A stretch of DNA of 60,821 nucleotides from an archaeon (GCA_020056635.1 JAGVHI010000018.1:1-60821); one strand, 5' to 3'; shown: positions 32,702 through 40,870, numbered from the stretch's first letter. A program made the numbers and translations. Notes: generated by a model not told the origin, from the letters alone.

Positions 32702-34687
32702 GTGGATTTGAATTTGATTGAGTATGATAGGTTGAAACTCTCCATTTTGCCTACTGTTTATCCTCCAGCGGAGGACTCGTTTTTGCTTGCAAAGTGGGCT
32801 GCAAGGCTTGTGCGCGGAGCGGTGCTTGAGGTCGGGTGCGGATGCGCTCTTGCATCGCTTGCGTGCGCACGGGAAAATGAAGCTGGGAAAGTGCTCGGGG
32901 TTGATGTCAATCCCTATGCAGTCAAATGCTCAAGGGAGAATGCCATTGCAAACAAAATCAAGAATGCGAAATTTCTCGAATCTGATTTGTTTTCTGCGGT
33001 GAATGGGAAAAAATTCGACTGGCTGCTTTTCAACCCGCCGTATCTTCCTACTGGAAAAAAAGAGAGGATGGCAGATGAAAACGAGAATGCAGCATACGAT
33101 GGAAGGAAGTCTGGCAGAAAAATAGTTGATGCGTTCCTTTCCCAATTTGAAAAATACCTTGCAAAAAATGGCTCGCTATTGCTCGTCTCAAGCTCGATTT
33201 CGGGCACAGAGAAAACAGTTGAGGGATTGGAACGGAAAGGATTCCGAACAAGAGTGCTTGAAACAGCCCCATTTTTCTTCGAGAAGCTTTCGCTGATTTG
33301 CGCAACAAAAAGAAAGCTTGATTATTCCGCTGCGCTCTGGGAAATAAGGTCGCTGGAATTGTTTGGGATGAAGCTTGGGCTATCGCGCATGCAGAAAATC
33401 CTTTCCGCGCTCGGGGAGCCGCAGAAACAGTTCCGCGTGATTGCAGTTGCAGGAACGAATGGGAAGGGCTCGGTTGCCACGATGGTTGCAAGCGTTTTGC
33501 AGGAAGCTGGATTTTGCGTTGGGCTCTACACTTCGCCGCACGTTGATGATTTTAGGGAAAGGTTCTTGGTGCAGGGAAAGATGACCGGAAAGCGGAGCTT
33601 TTCGGGCTCCTGCAGCTCGGCTGCAGGGCATATTCCGCGAAGCGGAATCATGATGCAACGAAGTTGCATGATTTCGGAGGATGAGTTTGTGCGTGAGTAT
33701 GCAAAAGTGGATGTGATTGCGCAAAAAATGGCCGACAGACCGACCTTTTTTGAGGTTACCACAGCGCTTGCACTCAATTGGTTTGCAAGCAAGAATGTTG
33801 AGTTTGCAGTGCTTGAAGTCGGTTTGGGCGGCAGGCTTGATGCGACCAATGCAGCGGATGCGGAAGTGGTTGTGGTCACTGGCATAGGCATTGAGCACGC
33901 AAAGGAGCTTGGTGGCACGCTTGAGAAAATTGCCAATGAAAAAGCCGGGATAATAAAACAGGGGAGCTCGGTCGTGGTTGGGAAGATGGAGAAGGAGGCG
34001 CTGGATGCGATAGTTGCAGCTGCAAAGGAGAAGAATGCAAAAAAAATTCTTATTTATGGGGAGGATTTCGATGCAGCCGAAATTGCATGCAGGAGCAATT
34101 ACTCGGAATTCGATTATAGGATTGGGAATGTGAAGTTCCCTTTTGAACTGTCGCTTTTCGGGAGATTCCAGGGGCAGAATGCCGCGTGCGCCATTGCCGC
34201 AGTGTCGCTTTTGCCTGAGAAAGATAAGATTGGAATTGGGAAGCTACTTTCCGGGCTGAAAAAAGCGCGCATTGGCGCCAGGCTTGAAACTGTATCCCTC
34301 AGCCCCTTGGTTGTGATGGATGCTGCCCACAACCCCCAGGCAATGGAGAAGCTTGCGCAATCGCTTCCATTGTTCAAGTACAAGCGGCTGGTTTTGGTGT
34401 TCGGCGCCATGGCTGATAAGGACATTGAGGGGGTGCTGAGTGCGATAGGCCCAAAGGCAGGCGAAATAATTGTGAACCAGCCGAAAGTGGCGCGCGCTGC
34501 AAACGCCGAGTGGGTTGCAAAAATTGCGGGCAAGTATTGCAAAAAAGTCTACGTAATTCCTGATGTGAAAAAATCAGTTGCGCATGCAAAAAAAATGGCG
34601 CGCAAAGGGGATATGGTTCTTATAGCAGGCTCCATATACATGATAGCTGAGGCAAGGGGCAAGGACAGGCTCGGAATATCGATGTGA
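32702..34687 (+). CDS. Fusion: HemK/PrmC-type methyltransferase + folylpolyglutamate synthase-like ligase
   Basis: 661 aa from GTG 32702. Residues 1-205 are an N5-glutamine/HemK-type SAM methyltransferase: YPPAEDSFLLA, the SAM loop LEVGCGCALASLA and catalytic NPPYLP (about 116-121). This type methylates release-factor Gln in the family. From about 220 a Mur-ligase/FolC domain follows: AVAGTNGKGSVATMVASVLQ (P-loop, about 245-264), YTSPHVDDFRERF, EVGLGGRLDATN, GIGIEHAKELGGTL, MDAAHNPQAM. FolC adds glutamate to tetrahydrofolate. Between QGKM and ISEDEFVREY sit 29 residues coded by an inserted palindromic element. The reading frame runs through both halves without stop. The neighbours are C1-metabolism genes. 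Confidence 0.88.
   Translation: MDLNLIEYDRLKLSILPTVYPPAEDSFLLAKWAARLVRGAVLEVGCGCALASLACARENEAGKVLGVDVNPYAVKCSRENAIANKIKNAKFLESDLFSAVNGKKFDWLLFNPPYLPTGKKERMADENENAAYDGRKSGRKIVDAFLSQFEKYLAKNGSLLLVSSSISGTEKTVEGLERKGFRTRVLETAPFFFEKLSLICATKRKLDYSAALWEIRSLELFGMKLGLSRMQKILSALGEPQKQFRVIAVAGTNGKGSVATMVASVLQEAGFCVGLYTSPHVDDFRERFLVQGKMTGKRSFSGSCSSAAGHIPRSGIMMQRSCMISEDEFVREYAKVDVIAQKMADRPTFFEVTTALALNWFASKNVEFAVLEVGLGGRLDATNAADAEVVVVTGIGIEHAKELGGTLEKIANEKAGIIKQGSSVVVGKMEKEALDAIVAAAKEKNAKKILIYGEDFDAAEIACRSNYSEFDYRIGNVKFPFELSLFGRFQGQNAACAIAAVSLLPEKDKIGIGKLLSGLKKARIGARLETVSLSPLVVMDAAHNPQAMEKLAQSLPLFKYKRLVLVFGAMADKDIEGVLSAIGPKAGEIIVNQPKVARAANAEWVAKIAGKYCKKVYVIPDVKKSVAHAKKMARKGDMVLIAGSIYMIAEARGKDRLGISM
33584..33670 (+). 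repeat. In-frame palindromic insertion element, copy in FolC fusion gene
   Basis: 87 nt (29 codons) between in-phase ATGA repeats (33581-33584 and 33668-33671). Hairpins: GGAGC/GCTCC (33594-33610), CTGCAG-CTCGG-CTGCAG (33610-33626), CAT-ATTCCGC-GAA-GCGGAAT-C-ATG (33629-33652) and ATGCAAC-GAA-GTTGCAT (33653-33669). The 5' end shares GACCGGAAA with the other copies. Confidence 0.75.
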
Positions 34688-34691
34688 TTCG

Positions 34692-35264
34692 ATGAAAAAA
34701 CTGCTTCGAATTCAGGCAAAGGCGATGAGGCAGGTCTACCATGCGATCACTGGGAAAGAGGCAAGCGCGCTTGTGGAAAAGAAGGTGCTCTCGCTCCAGG
34801 AGTATACGCGCGCAAAATGCGTGCTCCTCTACTGCTCGAACTGGAGCGAAGTGATGACTGAGGGGCTTATTGCAAAAACCATTTCGAAAAAGGGGTTCTG
34901 CGCGCTCCCTTATGTCGAGGGAAAGACGCTTGGGATTGCAAAAATTTTCGACATGTCAAAGCTTGTGTTCGGGAAGTTTGGCATACGCGAGCCCCCAAGG
35001 GAGAGCATAGTGACCCCCGAGGAAGTTGATTTTGCGCTTGTGCCAGGGGTTGCATTCGATCATGAAGGCAGCAGGCTGGGGTACGGGCACGGGTACTATG
35101 ATAGGCTGCTTCGAAAGCTCTCATGCCCGATTGTCGGGCTTGCGTACGAGGTGCAGATACTCGACCGCATTCCGTGCGAGGACTGCGATGTGCCAGTGCA
35201 GAGGATTGTCACAGAAAACCGCACCATCGAGTGCTATAAGAGGCAGCCTGTGTTGCCAAGGTAG
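34692..35264 (+). CDS. 5-formyltetrahydrofolate cyclo-ligase family protein
   Basis: 190 aa. It converts 5-formyl- to 5,10-methenyl-tetrahydrofolate using ATP, returning a stored or side-product folate to the C1 pool. Family marks: an N-terminal basic helix with RIQAKAMRQ, ALPYVEGKTLGIAK in the middle, FALVPGVAFDHEGSRLGYGHGYYDR (about 115-139, the Mg/ATP and substrate signature; quoted in two parts, FALVPGVAFD and GYGHGYYDR), and PCEDCDVPV towards the end. It begins 4 bp after the FolC fusion stop and precedes purN by 33 bp, which supports a folate/purine operon. Confidence 0.9.
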   Translation: MKKLLRIQAKAMRQVYHAITGKEASALVEKKVLSLQEYTRAKCVLLYCSNWSEVMTEGLIAKTISKKGFCALPYVEGKTLGIAKIFDMSKLVFGKFGIREPPRESIVTPEEVDFALVPGVAFDHEGSRLGYGHGYYDRLLRKLSCPIVGLAYEVQILDRIPCEDCDVPVQRIVTENRTIECYKRQPVLPR

Positions 35265-35297
35265 AGGGCAAGAATACATTGAGAAGGGCGTGATAGT

Positions 35298-35918
35298 ATG
35301 AACAAAACGATTAGGATTGCAGTGTTCGCCTCTGGGAGGGGCTCCGATTTCCAGTCCATAATAGATGGAGTTGCAAAGGGAGAAGTGAATGCGAAAATCG
35401 AATTGTTAGTTACGGACAACCCTTCCGCATATGCAATAGAGCGGGCAAAACAAGCCGGAATCGCATACGTGGTTTTTGAGCCGAAAAACTATGCAACCCG
35501 AGAGCAGTTTGATGAGGCAATAATGACAAAAGTCGATTCGATTTCGCCTGATTTGGTAGTGCTTGCTGGCTACATGAGGATAATTCGGAGCAAGGAGTTT
35601 TTGCAGAAATATTCTGGAAAAATACTCAACATACACCCTTCTCTGCTCCCAAAATACCCCGGTGCGCATGCGCAAAAGGATGCGTTTGAAGCTGGGGAGA
35701 AGGTTTCCGGGCTCACCATACATTTCGTTGATGATTCGCTTGACGGCGGACCCATAATATACCAGGAGAAGGTGGACATTTCGGATTGCAAATCCGCTGA
35801 CGAGGTTTCCGCAAAAATACTTGGGAGGGAGCACGATGCGCTCCCGAAAATTGTGGATTCGTTCTCGAAAGGGAAGTACATGATTGAGGGGAAGAAAGTA
35901 AAATACGAAAAACGGTGA
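35298..35918 (+). CDS. purN: Phosphoribosylglycinamide formyltransferase, folate-dependent
   Basis: 206 aa. It transfers the formyl group of 10-formyl-tetrahydrofolate to GAR, a purine synthesis step. Motifs: VFASGRGSDFQSIID (about 9-23), the active-site run KILNIHPSLLPKYPGAHA (Asn and His, about 113-130), VSGLTIHFVDDSLDGGPII with the catalytic Asp (about 140-158). Many archaea use the folate-independent PurT/PurP enzymes, so PurN fits the tetrahydrofolate genes immediately upstream. It ends in GTGA overlap with the next gene. Confidence 0.96.
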   Translation: MNKTIRIAVFASGRGSDFQSIIDGVAKGEVNAKIELLVTDNPSAYAIERAKQAGIAYVVFEPKNYATREQFDEAIMTKVDSISPDLVVLAGYMRIIRSKEFLQKYSGKILNIHPSLLPKYPGAHAQKDAFEAGEKVSGLTIHFVDDSLDGGPIIYQEKVDISDCKSADEVSAKILGREHDALPKIVDSFSKGKYMIEGKKVKYEKR

Positions 35919-36886
35919 GCCAAATCCCAGTGTCAAAAGGGAAAGGAATTGACGTAAAAAGGCTTCCGGTGAGCCAAAAGCTCATCCTAAAGGGAATGAT
36001 AATCTGGGTTTCGGCCTTCATCGCCGTTATGGCAGTCTTCTTTGCAGTGGCGCTCTCGGAAAAAAAGATCGGGTGGGCGCACCTCTCAGTCCTGCTCTCA
36101 GGCGCGTTCTCGACTGCTGCAGTTGCGTTTTTCTACCACCAATGGTCCCTGGAGGCATCCTCATATGAACTGAGGGGAAGCGCGCTTTTTGTGCGAAAGG
36201 GCCTTGTTTTCCCAATCGGGCTTTCAATCCCGCTCCAATCTGTCGAGAGGGTTTTCATAGACCGCGGCCCGCTGGACATCGTGCTCGGGCTGTATTCGCT
36301 CAAGCTGCAGATTGCAACTCCGGGCAGGGAAGAGGGGAAGAGGCATGGGCGCACACCAATGGTTCGCAGCCTTCGTGAGGCATACCGGAGCGCCAAATGG
36401 AAGGTGCTTGGCGAGCTTGAGGAAAAAGTGGCAGTGATTGAAGGGCTGGATAAAGATGGGGCGGAAGTCATGTATGACATGTTTTCCTCAAAAATAGGCG
36501 GGGATGGGGCATCCGTAGCCCCGGTTTTGATAGACGTTGCGAAAATGCCGCTGTTGGGAAGCAAGCGGTTCATGCAGATGCTAAACCCGCTTTTTTCCCC
36601 GGAATCCATTGCTTTCGGGCCCATGCACACGTCCCCAAGCGTCAAGCTTGGGGGGCATCTTTTGAAGCTGTCCATCCCGCTAATTGCTGCTGGGATGATC
36701 ATGGGGGGGTCTGTTTCCGGCCTTGGCTTGTTTGCCCTCGTGCTTGGAGCCCTCCTGAACATATTCCACAGCAGGATAGATGATGAGCTTTCTGTGTGCA
36801 CCACCTACCTCAATGACAAGGACCAGCTCCTGCTGGGCATTGTGATTGCCCTTTTCTTTTGCCTGCTTGCGCTATTGTTTGCGTAA
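35915..36886 (+). CDS. Membrane protein with bacterial PH-like (DUF304) domains
   Basis: 323 aa from GTG 35915, overlapping the purN stop by 4 nt. Two membrane helices near the N-terminus (about 24-48 and 58-75) precede a PH-like domain with the typical YELRGSALFVRKGLVFPIGLS and IPLQSVERVFI order (about 84-120). After a soluble stretch (150-235), two or three further helices (about 250-275, 303-322) flank SRIDDELSVC. The family is poorly characterised and often envelope-associated. Its position behind the folate/purine genes is probably incidental co-transcription. Confidence 0.75.
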   Translation: MSQIPVSKGKGIDVKRLPVSQKLILKGMIIWVSAFIAVMAVFFAVALSEKKIGWAHLSVLLSGAFSTAAVAFFYHQWSLEASSYELRGSALFVRKGLVFPIGLSIPLQSVERVFIDRGPLDIVLGLYSLKLQIATPGREEGKRHGRTPMVRSLREAYRSAKWKVLGELEEKVAVIEGLDKDGAEVMYDMFSSKIGGDGASVAPVLIDVAKMPLLGSKRFMQMLNPLFSPESIAFGPMHTSPSVKLGGHLLKLSIPLIAAGMIMGGSVSGLGLFALVLGALLNIFHSRIDDELSVCTTYLNDKDQLLLGIVIALFFCLLALLFA

Positions 36887-36911
36887 AAAAGGAAAAAAGA
36901 AGGAAGATTGT
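36887..36911 (-). terminator. Oligo-T terminator of the 36912-37358 gene
   Basis: On minus, two T6 runs (TTTTTTCC and TTTTTTAC) follow the stop codon. The convergent PH-domain gene ends at the same place. Confidence 0.5.
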
Positions 36912-37358
36912 CTACTTCATGTTCAGGGCAACAGCAGCGCCGATTACCGCAACCACTATCGCGATTACAGTGCCGATTATTGCTCCGGTGACCAGTGCCG
37001 CGAACACGATGCCTGCTGCAAGCGCGCCCACTGCTGCGCCGCCTGGCGTATTAGCCATTGCTGCTGCAGATGCGCTTATGCCAGCCATGGACAGGGCCAT
37101 GCCGATTATGAGCGAGAGTATCCCGTTCACAACCCCCAGAATCGCGCCGCCGGCTGCAGAATCAACATAGTCGAACTTGAACTGCTTCACCCCGTTGTAG
37201 CCCAGCCAGAAGTTTATTCCAAGCCCCACAACAAAGGCGAGCAGGCCTATTAGCACCCCAATCACCGGGATCAACCCAAGCGCTGCTGTGACCACAGTGA
37301 GCACGAGCATTGCGATAATCGGAATCTTTGACCCTTCCCAGATTTTCTTGAAATCCAA
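36912..37358 (-). CDS. Small four-helix integral membrane protein
   Basis: 148 aa from TTG 37358, with GGGGTGG about 7 nt upstream; the frame extends to 37499 but would cross the divergent gene's start. After a short amphipathic lead (DFKKIWEGSKIPI) come long Gly/Ala/Val helices at about 14-32, 33-50, 68-92 and 112-146. The loop QFKFDYVDSAAGG is the only polar part of note. It resembles archaeal YIP1/DUF-type pore-less membrane proteins in style only. I do not recognise a family. A TATA-like ttatatt at about 37395 fits expression with a short leader. Confidence 0.7.
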   Translation of the reverse strand: MDFKKIWEGSKIPIIAMLVLTVVTAALGLIPVIGVLIGLLAFVVGLGINFWLGYNGVKQFKFDYVDSAAGGAILGVVNGILSLIIGMALSMAGISASAAAMANTPGGAAVGALAAGIVFAALVTGAIIGTVIAIVVAVIGAAVALNMK

Positions 37359-37425
37359 GCAAACCACCCCTTCGGGAAGGGTTCGAGGGCAGGCAATATA
37401 AGGTTTATGAGGGTTCGCACGGCAA

Positions 37426-37860
37426 ATGGCGAACATGCCAAACTTTGAGAAGAAGCTCGTTGCAGTAGTGAACGGCTCGCTTGATACCGGAAAGGCCATG
37501 AACGCGCTTTCGCACGCGATGCTTGGGTTCGGAAAAGGTGTGATTTCGGATGAGGATGCACATTTGAACCGCTACGATGATGTGGATAATGGTGCGCACC
37601 CAAACATTTCCGAGATGGCGATTGTGGTGCTGCAAGCGAACAGTGATGAGATACGTGGGCTTCGAAAATTTGCAATTGAGAACAACTTGCAGTTCGTCGA
37701 TTTCGTAGACACAATGAGCGCTGGCGAGTACGAATATGAGTACCGGCTCACGAAAGGAAAGAAGGATTCCGAGCTTGAATATTGGTGCATTGTGCTGTTT
37801 GGGAAGAAGGAGATTGTGAGCAAGGGGACCGGAAAGCTGAAATTGTATAGGGGAAAATGA
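37426..37860 (+). CDS. DUF2000-like (peptidyl-tRNA hydrolase 2-fold) protein
   Basis: 144 aa. The N-terminal order KKLVAVVNGSLDTGKAMNALSHAMLGFGK (here in parts: KLVAVVNGSLDTG, then AMNALSHAMLGFG) is the pattern of DUF2000 proteins, which have a peptidyl-tRNA-hydrolase-2-like fold without proven activity. The middle has MAIVVLQANSDEIRGLRKFA and the C-terminal third WCIVLFGKKEIVSKGTGK. It is cytoplasmic. An atataagg box 29 bp before ATG 37426 suggests a leaderless mRNA. The next feature downstream is the rpl3 leader. Confidence 0.75.
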   Translation: MANMPNFEKKLVAVVNGSLDTGKAMNALSHAMLGFGKGVISDEDAHLNRYDDVDNGAHPNISEMAIVVLQANSDEIRGLRKFAIENNLQFVDFVDTMSAGEYEYEYRLTKGKKDSELEYWCIVLFGKKEIVSKGTGKLKLYRGK

Positions 37861-37904
37861 CGCCGTGCTCGCCGATACCTATTTAAACCCCTGTCGCAAT
37901 ATCT

Positions 37905-38066
37905 TCCATTTACCTAATTACAGGGGTGACACTCCCGTGAATACGGGAAATCATCCATCGAGGGTTCGCGCATTTTTTCGCGCGCTCCCGAGAAGTCTGC
38001 CCTGTAAGTGTTTAGTTAGGTCACGTGATGCTTAGGGATTCAGTCCCTTAGGATAGGTAATCTCAG
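37905..38066 (+). ncRNA. Structured leader RNA before rpl3 (candidate r-protein autoregulatory leader)
   Basis: A TATA box ATTTAAA at 37880-37887 puts transcription start near 37905, leaving about 160 untranslated nt in a genome that is otherwise tightly packed. The RNA can form P1 TTACAGGG (37918-37925) with CCCTGTAA (38000-38007), extended by CTAA/TTAG. Inside are P2 TCCCGT-GAAT-ACGGGA (37933-37948) and P3 GGG-TT-CGCGC with GCGCG-CT-CCC (37962-37989), a three-way junction. Another small hairpin, AGGGA-TTCAG-TCCCT (38034-38048), precedes the ribosome site. It could alternatively be an independent small RNA. No known Rfam class was recognised. Confidence 0.6.
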
Positions 38067-39029
38067 ATGGCAAATGTGCACAAGCACAGGAAAGGCTCGC
38101 TTGCATTCCGCCCGCGAAAGAGGGCGGAGAGCCAGAAGCCGCGAATCGGCGCGTGGGCAGCGGATGCGACTAAGGGGCTGCTCGGGTTTGCAGGCTACAA
38201 GGCTGGGATGACGCATTTCTCTTATATTGATGACACTGAAACCCCGACAAAGGGGCTGGAAGTGTCCGCTGCCGCAACAGTTGTGGAAGCCCCGCCGATG
38301 TATGTTTATGGTGTAAGGGCGTACAAGCGGGGGATTTGCATCGGCGATGTGCTGTGCGATGATGCAAAAAAGCTGGAAGATATCGGGATAACAAAGCATC
38401 CTGAAAGTTCGAAGAATAAGGAAAAATTGAAAGCTGAGAATGTGGATGATGTTTTTGTGCTTGCATTCTCGCAACCCGAAAAGACCGGGTTTGGGAAAAA
38501 AAGCCCGGAGCCCATGGAGATTGCGGTGGGCGGTGGGGATGCTGCTGAAAAGCTGGAATTTGCTTTTTCTGTGCTTGGAAAGGAGGTTTCTGCAACTGAC
38601 GTTTTCAAGGCTGGGGAATTTGTTGACACTATATCCATTACTAAGGGGAAGGGCTGGCAGGGCGCGGTAAAGCGGTTCGGGGTCGCAAAGCAGAGGAGAA
38701 AGGCGACTGGAAGGGTAAGGCACGTTGGGACATTGGGCCCGTGGCACCCTGCATATGTCATGTACACAGTCCCTATGGCAGGGCAGATGGGGTATCATAA
38801 GAGAACTGCGCTCAATGCAAGAGTGATGCAGATTGGGAAACCTGAGGGCATAAACCCAAAAGGCGGCTTTCCCCACTATGGAGTGCTTAAGAATGATTAT
38901 ATTTTGCTCAAAGGGTCGGTCGGCGGGCCCCCAAAAAGATTGGTGAGGCTGAGAAAAGCGGTAAGGAAAGCAGGCATGAAAGTGGCAACTCCGGCAATAA
39001 AGGGAGTGTCATTGGTAAGCAAGCAGTAA
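38067..39029 (+). CDS. rpl3: 50S ribosomal protein L3 (uL3)
   Basis: 320 aa, archaeal length. It starts the superoperon. Characteristic segments: SLAFRPRKRAESQKPRIGAW near the N-terminus, GFAGYKAGMTHFSYIDD, and the C-terminal VTKGKGWQGAVKRFGV-type run (here ITKGKGWQGAVKRFGV), GTLGPWHPAYVMYTVP, MAGQMGYHKRT. L3 binds 23S rRNA near the peptidyl transferase centre. It is preceded by the structured leader at 37905. rpl4 begins 9 bp after the stop. Confidence 0.97.
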   Translation: MANVHKHRKGSLAFRPRKRAESQKPRIGAWAADATKGLLGFAGYKAGMTHFSYIDDTETPTKGLEVSAAATVVEAPPMYVYGVRAYKRGICIGDVLCDDAKKLEDIGITKHPESSKNKEKLKAENVDDVFVLAFSQPEKTGFGKKSPEPMEIAVGGGDAAEKLEFAFSVLGKEVSATDVFKAGEFVDTISITKGKGWQGAVKRFGVAKQRRKATGRVRHVGTLGPWHPAYVMYTVPMAGQMGYHKRTALNARVMQIGKPEGINPKGGFPHYGVLKNDYILLKGSVGGPPKRLVRLRKAVRKAGMKVATPAIKGVSLVSKQ

Positions 39030-39038
39030 GTGATATTT

Positions 39039-39827
39039 ATGAAGAGCGTTCAGATGGTTGGGATGGATGGGAAGCCCCAGGGTGAGCTTAAGCTGCCTTC
39101 GGTGTTCTCCACAGAGGTGAACGAGGGGCTTGTGGCGCGTGCCGCAATCTCCGACCAGACCAAAAAGTACCAGCCCAAGGGAAGCTACATCTGGGCAGGG
39201 CTGGAAACGTCTGCCAGATACAGGGGGAGAAAAGAGGACTACGGCTCAAATAAGAACCGGGGCATGGCAAAGCTGCCGCACGAAATCCAGCCTGGCGGAA
39301 AGTTCGGCAAAGTGAAGAGAATCCCGTCGGCTGTGAAGGGGCGCAGGGCGTTCCCGCCGAAAGTGGAAACGAGGATAATTGAGGAGATTAACAAAAAGGA
39401 GTATGCTGTTGCGTTAAAGAGCGCGATTGCGGCAACCGCAAACGAGAACCTGGTGAAGGCAAGGGGGCATGCGCTTGGGAGCGTGAAAGTGCCAATTGTC
39501 GTTTCAAAGGATGCGGAGAATGTGGCGAAGACAAAGGATGTGCAAAAGATGCTTCTTGCAATCGGGATTGGGGCTGATTTGGAGCGCGCGCGCAAGGTCC
39601 GCAGAAGGAGCGGAGTGGGCTCAAGAAAGGGCGGGAAGAGGTACCCCAAGAGCGCGATTGTGATTGCAACAAAGGATTCAAAATTGCTCAAAGCTGCGAG
39701 GAATATTGCAGGAGTGGATGTTGCGGATGTGGAAAAGCTAAGCGTGCTTTCGCTTGCTCCTGGCGCAAAGGCGGGGAGATTGGCGATTTACACGCAAGGG
39801 GCGATTGAGAAACTGTCTGCGATGTGA
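39039..39827 (+). CDS. rpl4: 50S ribosomal protein L4 (uL4)
   Basis: 262 aa from ATG 39039; GTGAT precedes it, and GTG 39030 would overlap the intergenic ribosome site. Typical L4 segments: AAISDQTKKYQPKGSYIWAG, KLPHEIQPGGKFGKVKRIPS, KGRRAFPPKVE and the C-terminal SGVGSRKGGKRYPKSAIVIA. It binds 23S rRNA and lines the exit tunnel. Second gene of the superoperon, 4 bp before rpl23. Confidence 0.97.
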   Translation: MKSVQMVGMDGKPQGELKLPSVFSTEVNEGLVARAAISDQTKKYQPKGSYIWAGLETSARYRGRKEDYGSNKNRGMAKLPHEIQPGGKFGKVKRIPSAVKGRRAFPPKVETRIIEEINKKEYAVALKSAIAATANENLVKARGHALGSVKVPIVVSKDAENVAKTKDVQKMLLAIGIGADLERARKVRRRSGVGSRKGGKRYPKSAIVIATKDSKLLKAARNIAGVDVADVEKLSVLSLAPGAKAGRLAIYTQGAIEKLSAM

Positions 39828-39831
39828 GAAA

Positions 39832-40080
39832 ATGGCAATAATGTATCCAATCACAACGGAAAAGGCAATCGGCCTGGTGGAATTGCAGAACACCATACAG
39901 TTCGTGGTGGACATGAAGGCCACAAAGCCCGAAATAAAGAAGGAAGTGGAAGAGACCTTCTCCGTGAAAGTGCAGTCCGTGAACACCTATGTGACCCCCA
40001 AGGGGGAAAAGAGAGCGTACGTGAAGCTGAAAAAGGAGTTCAAGGCTGATGACATTGCGGCAAAGCTCAAGATGGTTTGA
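39832..40080 (+). CDS. rpl23: 50S ribosomal protein L23 (uL23)
   Basis: 82 aa from ATG 39832 (GTGAGAA upstream). The whole protein matches the compact archaeal L23: YPITTEKAIGLVELQNTIQF, VDMKATKPEIKKEVEETFSV, and VNTYVTPKGEKRAYVKL. It sits at the exit-tunnel mouth, where SRP docks. Its stop overlaps the start region of rpl2. Confidence 0.97.
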   Translation: MAIMYPITTEKAIGLVELQNTIQFVVDMKATKPEIKKEVEETFSVKVQSVNTYVTPKGEKRAYVKLKKEFKADDIAAKLKMV

Positions 40081-40085
40081 TAGAT

Positions 40086-40856
40086 ATGGGTAAGCTACTG
40101 AAACAGCAGAGGAGGGGCAAAGGTTCCCCGGCATACCGCGCGCCTAGCCACAGGTACAAGGTGGATTTGGTATACAGGCCGTATGATGAGTTGGAAAGGA
40201 CCGGCTTCATGCGCGGGCAGGTGCTTTCGTTTGTAGACGACCCAGGAAGGCATGCGGTGCTGATGGAAGTGCTGTTTGAGAACAGCCAGAAATCCATGCT
40301 CCTTGCGCCAGAGGGAATCGCAGTGGGAGACCATATGGGGACGGGTGGGGCTGGGACCAGCCTGGCGCTTGGCTCGGTGCTGCCGCTCTCAAAAATTCCG
40401 GACGGGGCTTACATTTACAATATTGAGATGAGGGCAGGGGACGGCGGAAGGCTGGTCCGCACGCCCGGCGCTTATGCAACAATCGTTTCAAGGGAAGGGA
40501 ACAAGGTGTTTGTGAGGCTCCCAAGCAAGGTGACCAAGGTGCTTTTGGATAAGTGCAGGGCGCAGCTTGGGATTGTCTGCGGCGGAGGCCGATTGGAGAG
40601 GCCGCTTATGAAGGCGGGAAATTCACACTACAAAAAGCACGCGCAGAACAGGAAATGGCCGGTGAACCGCGGAGTGCACATGTCAGCATATACCCACCCG
40701 TTCGGCGGAAAGCAGCACCACAAGGGGCGCGGGAGCGCAACTGCAAGGGGCGCGCCGCCTGGAAGGAAGGTCGGGCACATTGCCGCGCGCAGCACTGGCA
40801 GGAAGAAGGTGCATGTAGAGGAGCAGAAGCTCGAGCAGAGGCAGAGTTGGGAATAG
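40086..40856 (+). CDS. rpl2: 50S ribosomal protein L2 (uL2)
   Basis: 256 aa from ATG 40086. Landmarks: RGKGSPAYRAPSHRYK at the N-terminus, LAPEGIAVGDHM, GSVLPLSKIPDGAYIYNIE, KCRAQLGIVCGGGRLERP and the conserved NRGVHMSAYTHPFGGKQH near the peptidyl transferase-interacting C-terminal part. The core of the large subunit. Followed after 14 bp by rps19. Confidence 0.98.
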   Translation: MGKLLKQQRRGKGSPAYRAPSHRYKVDLVYRPYDELERTGFMRGQVLSFVDDPGRHAVLMEVLFENSQKSMLLAPEGIAVGDHMGTGGAGTSLALGSVLPLSKIPDGAYIYNIEMRAGDGGRLVRTPGAYATIVSREGNKVFVRLPSKVTKVLLDKCRAQLGIVCGGGRLERPLMKAGNSHYKKHAQNRKWPVNRGVHMSAYTHPFGGKQHHKGRGSATARGAPPGRKVGHIAARSTGRKKVHVEEQKLEQRQSWE

Positions 40857-40870
40857 GCAGGCGATGGAAT

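Noticed and set aside
38110-38140. GC hairpin in the beginning of rpl3 as a repeat element copy
   Set aside because: It codes the conserved RPRKRAES region of L3 and lacks the GAA loop plan.
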